From Candidatus Sumerlaeota bacterium (GTDB lineage Bacteria > Sumerlaeota > Sumerlaeia > Sumerlaeales > Sumerlaeaceae), in contig JAAZBM010000001.1 in NCBI GenBank assembly GCA_012513815.1, forward strand, positions 29,140 to 93,139: DNA of 64,000 bases. The letters run 5' to 3'. This document shows, piece by piece, positions 19,527 through 27,218 of this stretch (position 1 is the stretch's first letter; every line of letters begins with the position of its first letter). The position numbers and the translations under genes were made by a program. A model generated the notes under the pieces. The model saw only the letters and a list, made by a program, of their open reading frames with translations. It did no database searches and had not been told where the DNA came from.

Positions 19527-19726
19527 ACAATTTGGCAGTCGGTGTTATTCCCCTTTCAACCGTCTGTATCGCAGGATTTCATCACACCCACCTGTTTTGG
19601 AATCCTGTTTTTTATTTGCAAGAAAAATTTATAATTATACGCTTGAAATGAACAAAACTACGTGCGTATAATAAATTTAGAATGTAACCGACCTTCTTTC
19701 ATCCCTTTCTTGTGTAAGGTCGTTTC

Positions 19727-19768
19727 GGGTAGGTCACTTTCCCCATGGTGACCTGCCCACTTTATTTT
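19727..19768 (+). terminator. Terminator of pseudopilin 2 (likely)
   Basis: GGGTAGGTCAC pairs over 11 positions (one G-T) with GTGACCTGCCC around CTTTCCCCATG-side loop bases, followed by ACTTTATTTT. It sits in the 268-base gap before the convergent regulator gene. Confidence 0.65.
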
Positions 19769-19793
19769 CCTTGCCCAACAGTGCGAGCCCCGA

Positions 19794-20390
19794 TTACTCA
19801 ATGAGAATCTCCGATGCCGTCAACTCCAAACAAAAACCACAACCATGCACAAGCGAAATTATTCCATCATTCTCATCGTCACGGGCGCAACCAAACGACT
19901 GATTCAGCGCCATCCGATGCGCTTGCAATTGCTTGTGACTCATCCCGACGCCACCCACATCCGACAACCAAATGCCGCTCATGTCGTCATACGAAACAAC
20001 CTGCCCCGGATAACGCGCAAGCAAACATAACAACCGCCACGCGCACCGCCCGAGCGTCACCGGACGACCATCGAACAGAACACGCCCCGGATGACTTCGC
20101 CATAAACGCAAGCGAATGACGCCCGTTGCCGATGTGTCGCTCGGTGTCGACGTTGGCGGAGTGGTCGGCGCTTGGGGTGGTGATGCCGCAACAGTTGACG
20201 CAGAATTTTGTTGACGCATATAGGAATCTAGCGTCGTCACTAATCGACCAATTGCCGCGAGCCACAGCTCGTGGGGATCCGGCGGCGTTGTGGATATTGC
20301 GGGTGCAGTGGAGGCAGTTGGGCACTGCGATTGCGGCTGACTCTGACAACCGGTTGTCCCCTTGAGGAGTGCTTGTTTTTTCTGTTTCAT
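19794..20390 (-). CDS. Winged-helix (OmpR/PhoB C-terminal type) DNA-binding protein with Pro/Thr-rich region
   Basis: 198 residues from ATG 20390, selected because AGAGGTAT lies upstream; an in-frame start at 20438 lacks a ribosome site. The first half is low-complexity (Gln, Pro, Ser, Thr) with one helix 'ELWLAAIGRLVTTLDSYM'. The C-terminal 95 residues resemble the Trans_reg_C winged helix: 'GRVLFDGRPVTLGRCAWRLLCLLARYPGQVVSYDDM', then a recognition-helix region and 'SLVHGCGFCLEL', the counterpart of the usual 'TVRGVGYRL' wing. There is no receiver domain, so it is not a standard response regulator. Its target is unknown; adjacent pseudopilin or secreted-protein genes are candidates. Confidence 0.72.
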   Translation of the reverse strand: MKQKKQALLKGTTGCQSQPQSQCPTASTAPAISTTPPDPHELWLAAIGRLVTTLDSYMRQQNSASTVAASPPQAPTTPPTSTPSDTSATGVIRLRLWRSHPGRVLFDGRPVTLGRCAWRLLCLLARYPGQVVSYDDMSGIWLSDVGGVGMSHKQLQAHRMALNQSFGCARDDENDGIISLVHGCGFCLELTASEILIE

Positions 20391-20573
20391 GATAATATAC
20401 CTCTTTTGAAAATAGAACCAATGTTCTATAAAATACACGATGCAAAATTTTCATCGCCGGGCAATGATGCCCGAACGGACATGATTGCAAAAAAATGTGA
20501 TTTTTGGTGGCTGGCTGCTTAGTTGCCCTAGTTAGCCTAATAACGTTTTTTTTCGCCAAACGCAAAATAAACC

Positions 20574-20602
20574 TTGTATTTTTGAGGGGATTTGTATATA
20601 AT
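20574..20602 (+). promoter_or_regulatory. Promoter of the 20681 secreted-protein gene
   Basis: TTGTAT (20574-20579), 17-base spacer, perfect TATAAT (20597-20602), about 70 bases before the start codon. Confidence 0.72.
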
Positions 20603-20680
20603 ATGATAAAAGCACAGGAAAGTGGATTATTACTTATCCAGTTGTTTTAATAAATTCTCTAAGGATAAAGGAGATTATAA

Positions 20681-21976
20681 ATGAACAAAGTTTTATTAAG
20701 TGCGGCTGCGTTCGCACTTGTTGCAGGTTTTGCAAGCGCGGATATCGTTCTTGACGACTACAACACCGTTGAACCCTATGATGGCGATGCCGCTATATGG
20801 GCAAGTCCTGCGATTACAGATCATGCCGTGATTACGCAGGAAGCGAATGGCTTTAGTGGCAATTGCCTTAAGTGCGTTTATTCTTACAATGGCGCTGCCG
20901 TTACCGGTTCGGGCTACCATGATTGGCGGCACGTGACCAAGACTTTTGAAGAACCCCTGAACCTCAACAATGTTTCCGGGTTCTCTCTGAAGATGAAAGT
21001 CGAAAACCCGACATCATACATGCGCATTATGTGGGATCTTGAAGATATCGCCGGTGGCGTTATGCGTATTTATGAATCAGACGCCAACCTTAATTTCACA
21101 GCCGGTGAATGGCGCAATGTTCTTTTGCCTCTTTGCCAGGCATCGAAAGACATTCCGCAAGTGTCCACGTATCCTCAGGGACTCCATCCCAGCCAGTGGC
21201 TTTCCAGTGGTCGCCCGATTAACCTCGCGCAGATCAAAAAGGTCAGCTTCCATATGGCCGACCTTGACCCCGTTACCGTTGATGGTACTGTGACATTCTA
21301 TCTCGATGATTTTGTAGCCATCGAAGACCCAACCGGTTTGAACGAGACAACCTTGTGGGATGCCGAAGATTTCGCTGACACAGCGGCTGTTAACACGATG
21401 CTTACCAAGCTTCACGCTACACAGACAGACCTTGCGTTGGGCACAGCTTCTGACGGAAGCAAATGTGTCGACTGTCACTTTACCTATGTTCGTTGGGGTG
21501 GCTTTGGTGTCAAACTCGCTGCTGACTTGACAACTCCCCTCGACCTGAGTGGTGCTGCCTATATCAAGGCTGTTTTCGAGACAGATCCCGCCATCGATGC
21601 TGATACATCATCACGTGGCTATCCGATGCTCTTTGATACACCCGGTGTGGTTCAACCCGCGTCACGTGCCATCCCATACTATGCCAATACAACACTCAAT
21701 GCAGGCGGCAAAGAGAGCTGCACATTTGTGCCTTTCAACAACCCCGCAGGTATTGGTTGGGGGTCGCAGTATACTTATACATGGTGTAGCGCCTGGGCTG
21801 CGGATGCGGCTGGTAAAATTGACCTGACCAATATTTGCAACATTCTTCTTCAGTTCGATACAAACATGGCTGCTGACTTCCCGACTGTGACACACAAACT
21901 CAAGAGAGTCGTCATTGGCGACACCGCCAATACACCCGGTGGACCCGCGTCGGTTAACGACTGGTCGTTGATGTAA
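20681..21976 (+). CDS. Secreted protein with two carbohydrate-binding-like (jelly-roll) halves, function unknown
   Basis: 431 residues with a clear signal peptide ending at about residue 20 ('LVAGFASA|DIVLDDYN'). The mature part seems to be two similar beta-sandwich halves: each has an 'LDDYNTVEPYDG' or 'LWDAEDFADT' opening, a 'LKCVYSYN' or 'CVDCHFTY' strand and a closing 'LDDF' or 'KRVVIGD' strand. This is the pattern of galactose-binding-like or CIA30-type jelly rolls. No catalytic motif is recognised. The ribosome site (GGAG, seven bases from ATG), promoter and terminator are all good, so it is a well-expressed single-gene unit. The name is a structural guess from the alternating pattern. 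Confidence 0.72.
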   Translation: MNKVLLSAAAFALVAGFASADIVLDDYNTVEPYDGDAAIWASPAITDHAVITQEANGFSGNCLKCVYSYNGAAVTGSGYHDWRHVTKTFEEPLNLNNVSGFSLKMKVENPTSYMRIMWDLEDIAGGVMRIYESDANLNFTAGEWRNVLLPLCQASKDIPQVSTYPQGLHPSQWLSSGRPINLAQIKKVSFHMADLDPVTVDGTVTFYLDDFVAIEDPTGLNETTLWDAEDFADTAAVNTMLTKLHATQTDLALGTASDGSKCVDCHFTYVRWGGFGVKLAADLTTPLDLSGAAYIKAVFETDPAIDADTSSRGYPMLFDTPGVVQPASRAIPYYANTTLNAGGKESCTFVPFNNPAGIGWGSQYTYTWCSAWAADAAGKIDLTNICNILLQFDTNMAADFPTVTHKLKRVVIGDTANTPGGPASVNDWSLM

Positions 21977-22044
21977 TCTGCTGAGTCAAACAGATTCGTC
22001 ATCATCCGCGAGGCATGATGATATCTGCACAAATTCGAGCGGCG

Positions 22045-22079
22045 CCCGATTCTCACACGAGAGTCGGGTGTCTGCTTTT
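22045..22079 (+). terminator. Terminator of the 20681 gene
   Basis: CCCGATTCTC pairs over 10 positions (one T-G) with GAGAGTCGGG around an ACAC loop, then TGTCTGCTTTTG. Confidence 0.7.
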
Positions 22080-22155
22080 GTATTGCGCTCACTTTCGCAT
22101 AGATTAAGGGCGATGCGGTAACTAATATAAAACCTGACTTGAAGAAGGAATTCGG

Positions 22156-23088
22156 ATGGACGACAAAAAACTAATCTGGATTTACCCCGGACAGGGGTCT
22201 CAATTTGTAGGAATGGGACGCGACCTGGCAGAGAATTCGCCCAAGGCAAAAGCGCTATTCGAGAAAGCCAACAAAATCATGGGGTTTGATTTGACCTCAA
22301 TCATATTCGATGGTCCCGAAGAATCACTCAAACGTACACTTTATACCCAACCCGCCATTCTTGTTATATGCATGGCACTACATCAGCTCCTGACCGGAAC
22401 CAAAGCTGTTCCGCCTGCGATTGCTGTTGCCGGACATAGCCTTGGCGAGTACACGGCGCTTTGGGCGGCCGGAGTCCTCGACACCGAGACCGTTCTACGG
22501 CTCGTCAAACGCCGCGCCGAACTCATGGATGCCGCGGCTCAATCCAGCAAAGGCAAGATGGCCGCTATCATGGGATTGACCGATGAGAAACTCTCCGACC
22601 TCGTGGCGACATGCGGTGGCAAGGTCATTCTCGCTAATTACAATGCTCCGAAACAAACCGTTATCTCGGGCGAGGCGGCAGCCGTCGAGGAAGCCGTTGA
22701 GAAGTGCAAAGAAGCCGGTGCCAAACGAGCCGTTGTGCTCCAAGTCTCCGGTGGATTCCACTCGCCCCTCATGGAAGGGCCTGCGCAGGAACTGGGCAAA
22801 CTCATCGACGAAGCCCAATTCTCGCCGGCACAAATGCCGGTCATTACGAACTGTGACGCGACCCCGCACACAGATCCCGAGGAGCTGCGTGCGAACCTCC
22901 GCAAGCAAATGATGTCAAGCGTCCTGTGGACCAAAATGGTCGCCCGTGGCGCCGAAGAATACAAACCGGACGCTTTCGTCGAGATTGGTCCCGGCTCGGT
23001 TCTCGCCGGACTGATTCGCCGAATCAATCCAGAAATTCCATGCTCGAATATCGCGACATGGAATGACATTCTCACGTTGCGCAGATAA
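22156..23088 (+). CDS. fabD: Malonyl-CoA:acyl carrier protein transacylase
   Basis: FabD moves malonyl from CoA to acyl carrier protein to supply fatty-acid elongation. The 310-residue length is normal. The N-terminal 'PGQGSQFVGMGRDL' oxyanion motif, the nucleophile elbow GHSLGEY (Ser95) and the 'GGFHSPLM' catalytic His region (about 203) are intact. It starts at ATG 22156 behind a GAAGGA ribosome site. The usual fab/acpP/plsX partners are absent: it is followed 27 bases later by a lipoprotein gene and preceded by an unrelated secreted protein, so the fatty-acid cluster is split in this genome. Confidence 0.96.
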   Translation: MDDKKLIWIYPGQGSQFVGMGRDLAENSPKAKALFEKANKIMGFDLTSIIFDGPEESLKRTLYTQPAILVICMALHQLLTGTKAVPPAIAVAGHSLGEYTALWAAGVLDTETVLRLVKRRAELMDAAAQSSKGKMAAIMGLTDEKLSDLVATCGGKVILANYNAPKQTVISGEAAAVEEAVEKCKEAGAKRAVVLQVSGGFHSPLMEGPAQELGKLIDEAQFSPAQMPVITNCDATPHTDPEELRANLRKQMMSSVLWTKMVARGAEEYKPDAFVEIGPGSVLAGLIRRINPEIPCSNIATWNDILTLRR

Positions 23089-23115
23089 TCGCGCACGTTC
23101 AAGAACACGCAACAA

Positions 23116-23856
23116 ATGAACGGGTATCGCAATCTACATGTATTCGCGCTCGCAATGGCGGCCGCAGCAGTCACGCTGATTGCCGCCACTGCGTGTGACG
23201 GAGCAAAACATGACAACGACGAGGGTCAGTCATGGAGCGCCGGCAAAAGTCTCCTGCAGTTTACCATGGGGCCCGCGCCCAAAAACATTCTCGTTAATGG
23301 TAGCTTTGACGCTAATAACGACCGCGCGACAACTGTCCCCACCGGGTGGAGCACGAACCTTAGCGATAGTGATACCACGGTTGCCGCTCACGCTTTTGAG
23401 ATTCTGCCCGAAGGTGGAATGAATAATGAATCGTGCCTGAGAATCGCGCCTTGCAGTATTGAGCTTTCTCAGAAGATTAAGCCTGCGTCAATCGACAAAC
23501 TTCGCGGGGGCGTCGCATGCGTCTCGTTTTACATGAAAACTGACGACGCGACAACGACAGGAAATGAATCGCGCGTTGATGCCTTTGTTATCGTCAAAGC
23601 CACAGACACGACCACCATCTGGAATGCGGCGATGACTGTGGCGCCCGACGGCAGCGCCGAAATGGCCGATGATACGGGCGCAATCGCTCCTCGCATCTGG
23701 ACAAAATACGAAACGAATTTTCCTGTAAGCTCCGATGTTACAGACATTACGATCAGCTTTAGTGCGGAAAATCCGCAGACTTCCGAGACATCGTCCGTGC
23801 TTATTGACGATGTACAAGTCTTTCGCACCGACAAATCTGCTTCTTCTGTAGAATAG
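23116..23856 (+). CDS. Putative lipoprotein with a carbohydrate-binding-like domain
   Basis: 246 residues. The N-terminus is hydrophobic and ends in 'LIAATAC', a usable lipobox with Cys at about residue 27, so the protein is probably anchored in a membrane by lipid. The remainder is a single predicted beta-sandwich with 'NILVNGSFDANNDRATTVPTGWS' near its start and 'SVLIDDVQVF' at its end, the classic beginning and end of CBM-type (CBM_4_9-like) modules. No catalytic residues are seen. It lies 27 bases after fabD and may be co-transcribed with it. No clear ribosome site precedes the ATG. Confidence 0.7.
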   Translation: MNGYRNLHVFALAMAAAAVTLIAATACDGAKHDNDEGQSWSAGKSLLQFTMGPAPKNILVNGSFDANNDRATTVPTGWSTNLSDSDTTVAAHAFEILPEGGMNNESCLRIAPCSIELSQKIKPASIDKLRGGVACVSFYMKTDDATTTGNESRVDAFVIVKATDTTTIWNAAMTVAPDGSAEMADDTGAIAPRIWTKYETNFPVSSDVTDITISFSAENPQTSETSSVLIDDVQVFRTDKSASSVE

Positions 23857-24004
23857 CGTTTAGTCCTACAATTCAAGATAAAAGCAATAACTGATTTATG
23901 GTTTTCTGTAAAATGTAAGTAATTACTTTTGTTTATGTTAATTTATGGTAAACCATAAAATATTGAAGAAAATACCCTGACCCTGACGATAGAACAGATG
24001 CCGT

Positions 24005-24175
24005 TTAGTCGAGCGTTTTGTCGCTATCAGATTCTTTCACAATTGCCTTGACAGCCGCTCCAGGCTTGATATAGGCATCATAGCGAATGTGTAAATAATC
24101 ATACAAAGTCCGATAGGGGATGCCGGACAGCCTCGAAATCGAGGTAAGCTTTCGGGCCTTGAGGGCGCTCTGAAT
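24005..24175 (-). pseudogene. Degenerate small helix-turn-helix gene
   Basis: A 56-codon minus-strand frame reads 'LTSISRLSGIPYRTLYDYLH' in its middle, a good helix-turn-helix, and ends 'KESDSDKTLD' at TAA 24005-24007. The frame is closed upstream by TAG and the only codon near the AGGAG ribosome site is ATT (24173-24175); no ATG, GTG or TTG is available in the N-terminal part. Either the start codon has been lost or a rare ATT start is used. It lies about 145 bases from the divergent S24-like repressor gene, the arrangement of an old phage-type regulator pair. Confidence 0.45.
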
Positions 24176-24319
24176 ATTCTCCTAAGTTGTCTCATTTTCT
24201 TTATATCAGTAGTAATGTCATAACATAAAGTAAAATATTAAACATAATTCTCAAGATAAATAGCAATATGAATATTTTCTCGAATAAGTGTACTTTTCAA
24301 TACGAGGTAACAATTAATT

Positions 24320-24967
24320 ATGACTTACAAAGACAACTCACAACATTGGTTTGTCAAGATGTTGAATGATTACGGCGCGAGGACAAATTACCGCCATGGT
24401 TGGAAATCTGCAATATCGAAAAAAGCAAACATTCAGCCGGCGAGAATTTCGGACTGGCTTGTCAGTCGTTCGTTGCCTGATATCAAAATGGCAGAAGCTG
24501 TTATATCTGCACTTGGTGGCGACATAACTCGCGGTTTGCCTGGCTATACACCGCCTGCGGCAGTGACGGAAGTCGTCGGCATTGTCGAAGCAAGCACGGG
24601 CACAGTCTCGATTGATAAAGAACTCAGTTCGGCATCACCACAGGATCCGATTTGGCACAACTCCAGATGGCAACCAAGCGGGAAAGCGGAGCAGGTTTAT
24701 CTGAGAATCAGTGGGACGCAAATGGCGCCTGAATTCCCCGAGAACGGATATCTGGTTTGCGCTCGTTGGTCATCGAGCGAAGGTCCTACATCCGGCCAAC
24801 CCGTCATTGCAAAAGTTGGTGATAAGTATGTGTTGCGCAAATGGTCGCAGTCGGCGGATGGAGATCCGGTGCTGTTGCCCATCGTCGAGACGCATTTGCC
24901 TGTTGTATCACTCAAGGGCGTCATCGAACCGTATATGATTATTCTGGGAGTTTTGCGTCCGCTGTAG
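24320..24967 (+). CDS. Phage-repressor-like regulator: HTH plus S24/LexA-fold domain lacking the catalytic Ser
   Basis: 215 residues. The N-terminal region (about 28-53, 'KSAISKKANIQPARISDWLVSRSLP') is a helix-turn-helix, and the C-terminal half resembles the S24 peptidase fold of LexA/CI repressors ('LRISGTQMAPEFPENGYLVCAR ... IAKVGDKYVLRKW'). In active S24 proteins the motif is GxSM; here it is GTQM (132-135), so the nucleophile is replaced by Gln. A Lys (174) is retained near the place of the general base. Self-cleavage is therefore not expected, and the fold may serve for dimerisation or ligand sensing. No phage genes lie nearby apart from the degenerate helix-turn-helix frame at 24005. 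Confidence 0.78.
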   Translation: MTYKDNSQHWFVKMLNDYGARTNYRHGWKSAISKKANIQPARISDWLVSRSLPDIKMAEAVISALGGDITRGLPGYTPPAAVTEVVGIVEASTGTVSIDKELSSASPQDPIWHNSRWQPSGKAEQVYLRISGTQMAPEFPENGYLVCARWSSSEGPTSGQPVIAKVGDKYVLRKWSQSADGDPVLLPIVETHLPVVSLKGVIEPYMIILGVLRPL

Positions 24968-24985
24968 TATTTGCGTTGGGCGTTG

Positions 24986-25882
24986 CTATTTTCCCATATA
25001 GCGGAAGTGCCATGGTTCTCCGCGAACCGTATTGACAAATCCGTATTTTCTGGCGTTACGCTTCATCCATTTGCCCGAGGCGCATGCGCCATAGCTATTG
25101 CTCGTGACATGGCGTTCATTATCCGTCACATCGACAGTTGTGCCGAGATGATGTTCGCTACGTCCGGGGTTGCCAACCCGCCCGCCTCCGCGTTTGAGAC
25201 GACGTTGGTGATTCGCGTCACGATATCCACTATAAACCAGCACCTGAATGCCTGATTTGGCGGCCGCTTGTGACATCTTGACATAGGCTTCGGCGGCCTC
25301 GCGGCGAAGCCACGTGGGCTGTTTCGCGTAGCAATACTGCCGAGGAATCAGCACAAGATCTGTCGGAGTATAATCGATAAGTTTTCCACGATAAGGGTCT
25401 TCCTTACCGTAAGGCAAATTCCCCATGCGGCCAAATCCTTTGCCTTTGACGAACACAGGCAGCGCCGCCTTGCTCGAACGTGTGGAGTAATCCGTATTGA
25501 CTTTGGTGCTCACGCTGCCGCCATTGGGCCAGAGCCACGTTCCCTCCGCCGAACCGGTTTTCCGGCCACGCGAGAGCAGCCCGCGCAATCCGCCAGACTG
25601 TGGGGTTGTGTCGATGGGCGGTGGGGGAGTCATACTTTCGCGCGGCGGGAGAAGGTCGTCTATCGTGAACGACTCGAAATCGAAATCCGACATGCGCGCC
25701 GGTTGGTCGTAAAAGTTGTAATCGGACAACGCGAGGTATTCGCTCGACGATTTTGATTTGGATGTAGTCGGCGCGCCGATGGTCGTGGATGAGGGAACAC
25801 TTAACATGAACAACAACCACGCGACGGAAAACAACTCACTGATAAGAGTCGGACTTTGCCGGAGAACACACAACTTTTTCAT
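24986..25882 (-). CDS. D-alanyl-D-alanine carboxypeptidase, VanY/LdcB (M15B) type
   Basis: 298 residues from ATG 25882, which gives a normal signal sequence (MKKLCVLRQ, then a hydrophobic stretch to about 'TTIGA'); an in-frame TTG at 25927 would extend it. After a 110-residue Ser/Pro-rich linker, the C-terminal domain carries the M15 zinc-peptidase motifs: 'YSGYRD', 'SEHHLGTTVDVTD' (the SxHxxGxAxD zinc motif), and 'EPWHFRYMG' with catalytic Glu and zinc His. It should trim D-Ala from muropeptide stems in the periplasm. The gene is convergent with the S24-like regulator and divergent from the Nif3-like gene. Confidence 0.9.
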   Translation of the reverse strand: MKKLCVLRQSPTLISELFSVAWLLFMLSVPSSTTIGAPTTSKSKSSSEYLALSDYNFYDQPARMSDFDFESFTIDDLLPPRESMTPPPPIDTTPQSGGLRGLLSRGRKTGSAEGTWLWPNGGSVSTKVNTDYSTRSSKAALPVFVKGKGFGRMGNLPYGKEDPYRGKLIDYTPTDLVLIPRQYCYAKQPTWLRREAAEAYVKMSQAAAKSGIQVLVYSGYRDANHQRRLKRGGGRVGNPGRSEHHLGTTVDVTDNERHVTSNSYGACASGKWMKRNARKYGFVNTVRGEPWHFRYMGK

Positions 25883-25973
25883 TGCTAATATAAAAAAACG
25901 GCATTGGATTTTATTTTCCCATTTCAAACATCATTTTCAGCGGCTTCTGTAATAGATACTAAAAGTTCAGGGA

Positions 25974-27200
25974 GTGATGAACACCGTGACCGTAACGAAA
26001 AAAAATACCAAAACCAAATCTTCTTATACTGTCAATCAAGTTTTGCGAGTTGTCCATCACCTGTGTCCACCTGCGCTTGCGTTTGATTGGGACAATGTCG
26101 GGTTGCTGATTGGGAATCCGGACGCTCCTGTGCAACGGATGTTGGTTGCGCTTGAAGCGGACGACCGTACTATCGCACTGGCCGCAAAGAAAAAATGCGA
26201 GTTGTTGCTCACGCATCATCCTCTGGTATTTCGTCCACTGAAGTCTTTGCGTTCGGACGACCCTGTCGCGCGGCGTCTCATTGCGCTCCACGATAACGGC
26301 ATCGCGCTCATCGCCTCGCACACAAACTTTGATTGCTCGCAATGCAGTATGAATCACTACATCGCGTCGTCGCTGAAGATAAACAATCTCATTCCGCTTG
26401 AGGCGCGGTTGCCATTCCGCGACACTGCGAGCGAACAGTCCTTTTACAAATTTGTTGTCTACGTTCCCGGCGATTATAGCGACGTGATTCTCGATGCGAT
26501 TCATCGTGGTGGTGGCGGCACGATGGGCGCCTATAGTCATGTGTCCTTTGCCGCGAAAGGCACCGGAACGTTCCAACCCGAAGCGGGTGCCCGGCCGTTC
26601 ATCGGCAAGAAAGGCACTCTCGAAAAGGTTTGTGAGGATCGTGTCGAGTCGCTTGTCGCGGCGGAGAATCTTGCCGCTGTCGTTGACGAAGTCAAACGCG
26701 TTCATCCCTATGAGGCCGTTGCGTGGGACATCTACAAACTCGCCATCTCGCCTGCCAACGAGTTTGTTTTGACCGGCGCCACGGGCACAGGTCTGGGGCT
26801 TGTTGGCAATCTGCCCGCGGCGACAACGCTTGCCGAGCTTGGCGCGTCCGTCGCGCGTCTTTGCGACGCGACCTATCCACCGATGATTTCCGGCAACACC
26901 GCCAAGCGTGTGCGCAAAATCGCGGTCATGGGTGGTAGTGGTGGCTCGATGCTTGGGCATGTGTTGGCGCGACATCCGGATGTTTTCGTGACGGGAGAAT
27001 TCGGGTATCACGAGACATTGGCCGCCGCCGATCGTGGTATCGCGGTCATCGCGTTGGGACACGCCAACAGCGAGCGCCTTTTCTCGACGGCCATGTGTCA
27101 AGCCCTGATGAGCGCAGACGCGAATCTCGGGGGCAAAAACGCCGCCGTTCAAATCATTTCGGATACCGGTTGCGCCGACCCATTTATGCCGCTTCGCTAA
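25974..27200 (+). CDS. Nif3-like dinuclear metal-centre protein (DUF34/YbgI family)
   Basis: 408 residues, the long form with a central insert of about 100 residues between the two halves of the Nif3 fold. The N-terminal half has 'FDWDNVGLLIG' and 'LLTHHPLVF' (paired His ligands), then 'IASHTNFD'. The C-terminal half has 'GHANSERLFS', which supplies the remaining His and Glu ligands. The family forms toroidal hexamers binding two metal ions per subunit; a role in hydrolysis of GTP or in metal insertion has been proposed but is not settled. It starts at GTG 25974 or ATG 25977. It lies 18 bases before the GIDE-LemA gene, so the two are probably one operon. Confidence 0.93.
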   Translation: MMNTVTVTKKNTKTKSSYTVNQVLRVVHHLCPPALAFDWDNVGLLIGNPDAPVQRMLVALEADDRTIALAAKKKCELLLTHHPLVFRPLKSLRSDDPVARRLIALHDNGIALIASHTNFDCSQCSMNHYIASSLKINNLIPLEARLPFRDTASEQSFYKFVVYVPGDYSDVILDAIHRGGGGTMGAYSHVSFAAKGTGTFQPEAGARPFIGKKGTLEKVCEDRVESLVAAENLAAVVDEVKRVHPYEAVAWDIYKLAISPANEFVLTGATGTGLGLVGNLPAATTLAELGASVARLCDATYPPMISGNTAKRVRKIAVMGGSGGSMLGHVLARHPDVFVTGEFGYHETLAAADRGIAVIALGHANSERLFSTAMCQALMSADANLGGKNAAVQIISDTGCADPFMPLR

Positions 27201-27218
27201 CTCTAACTCGTTACTGAT

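Noticed and set aside
24320..24967. Prophage region
   Set aside because: Only a repressor-like gene and one degenerate helix-turn-helix frame are present; no integrase, capsid or tail genes.
25959..27152. Long minus-strand open frame opposite the Nif3-like gene
   Set aside because: Arg- and His-rich low-quality translation with no family, lying exactly antisense to a clear gene; a product of codon bias.
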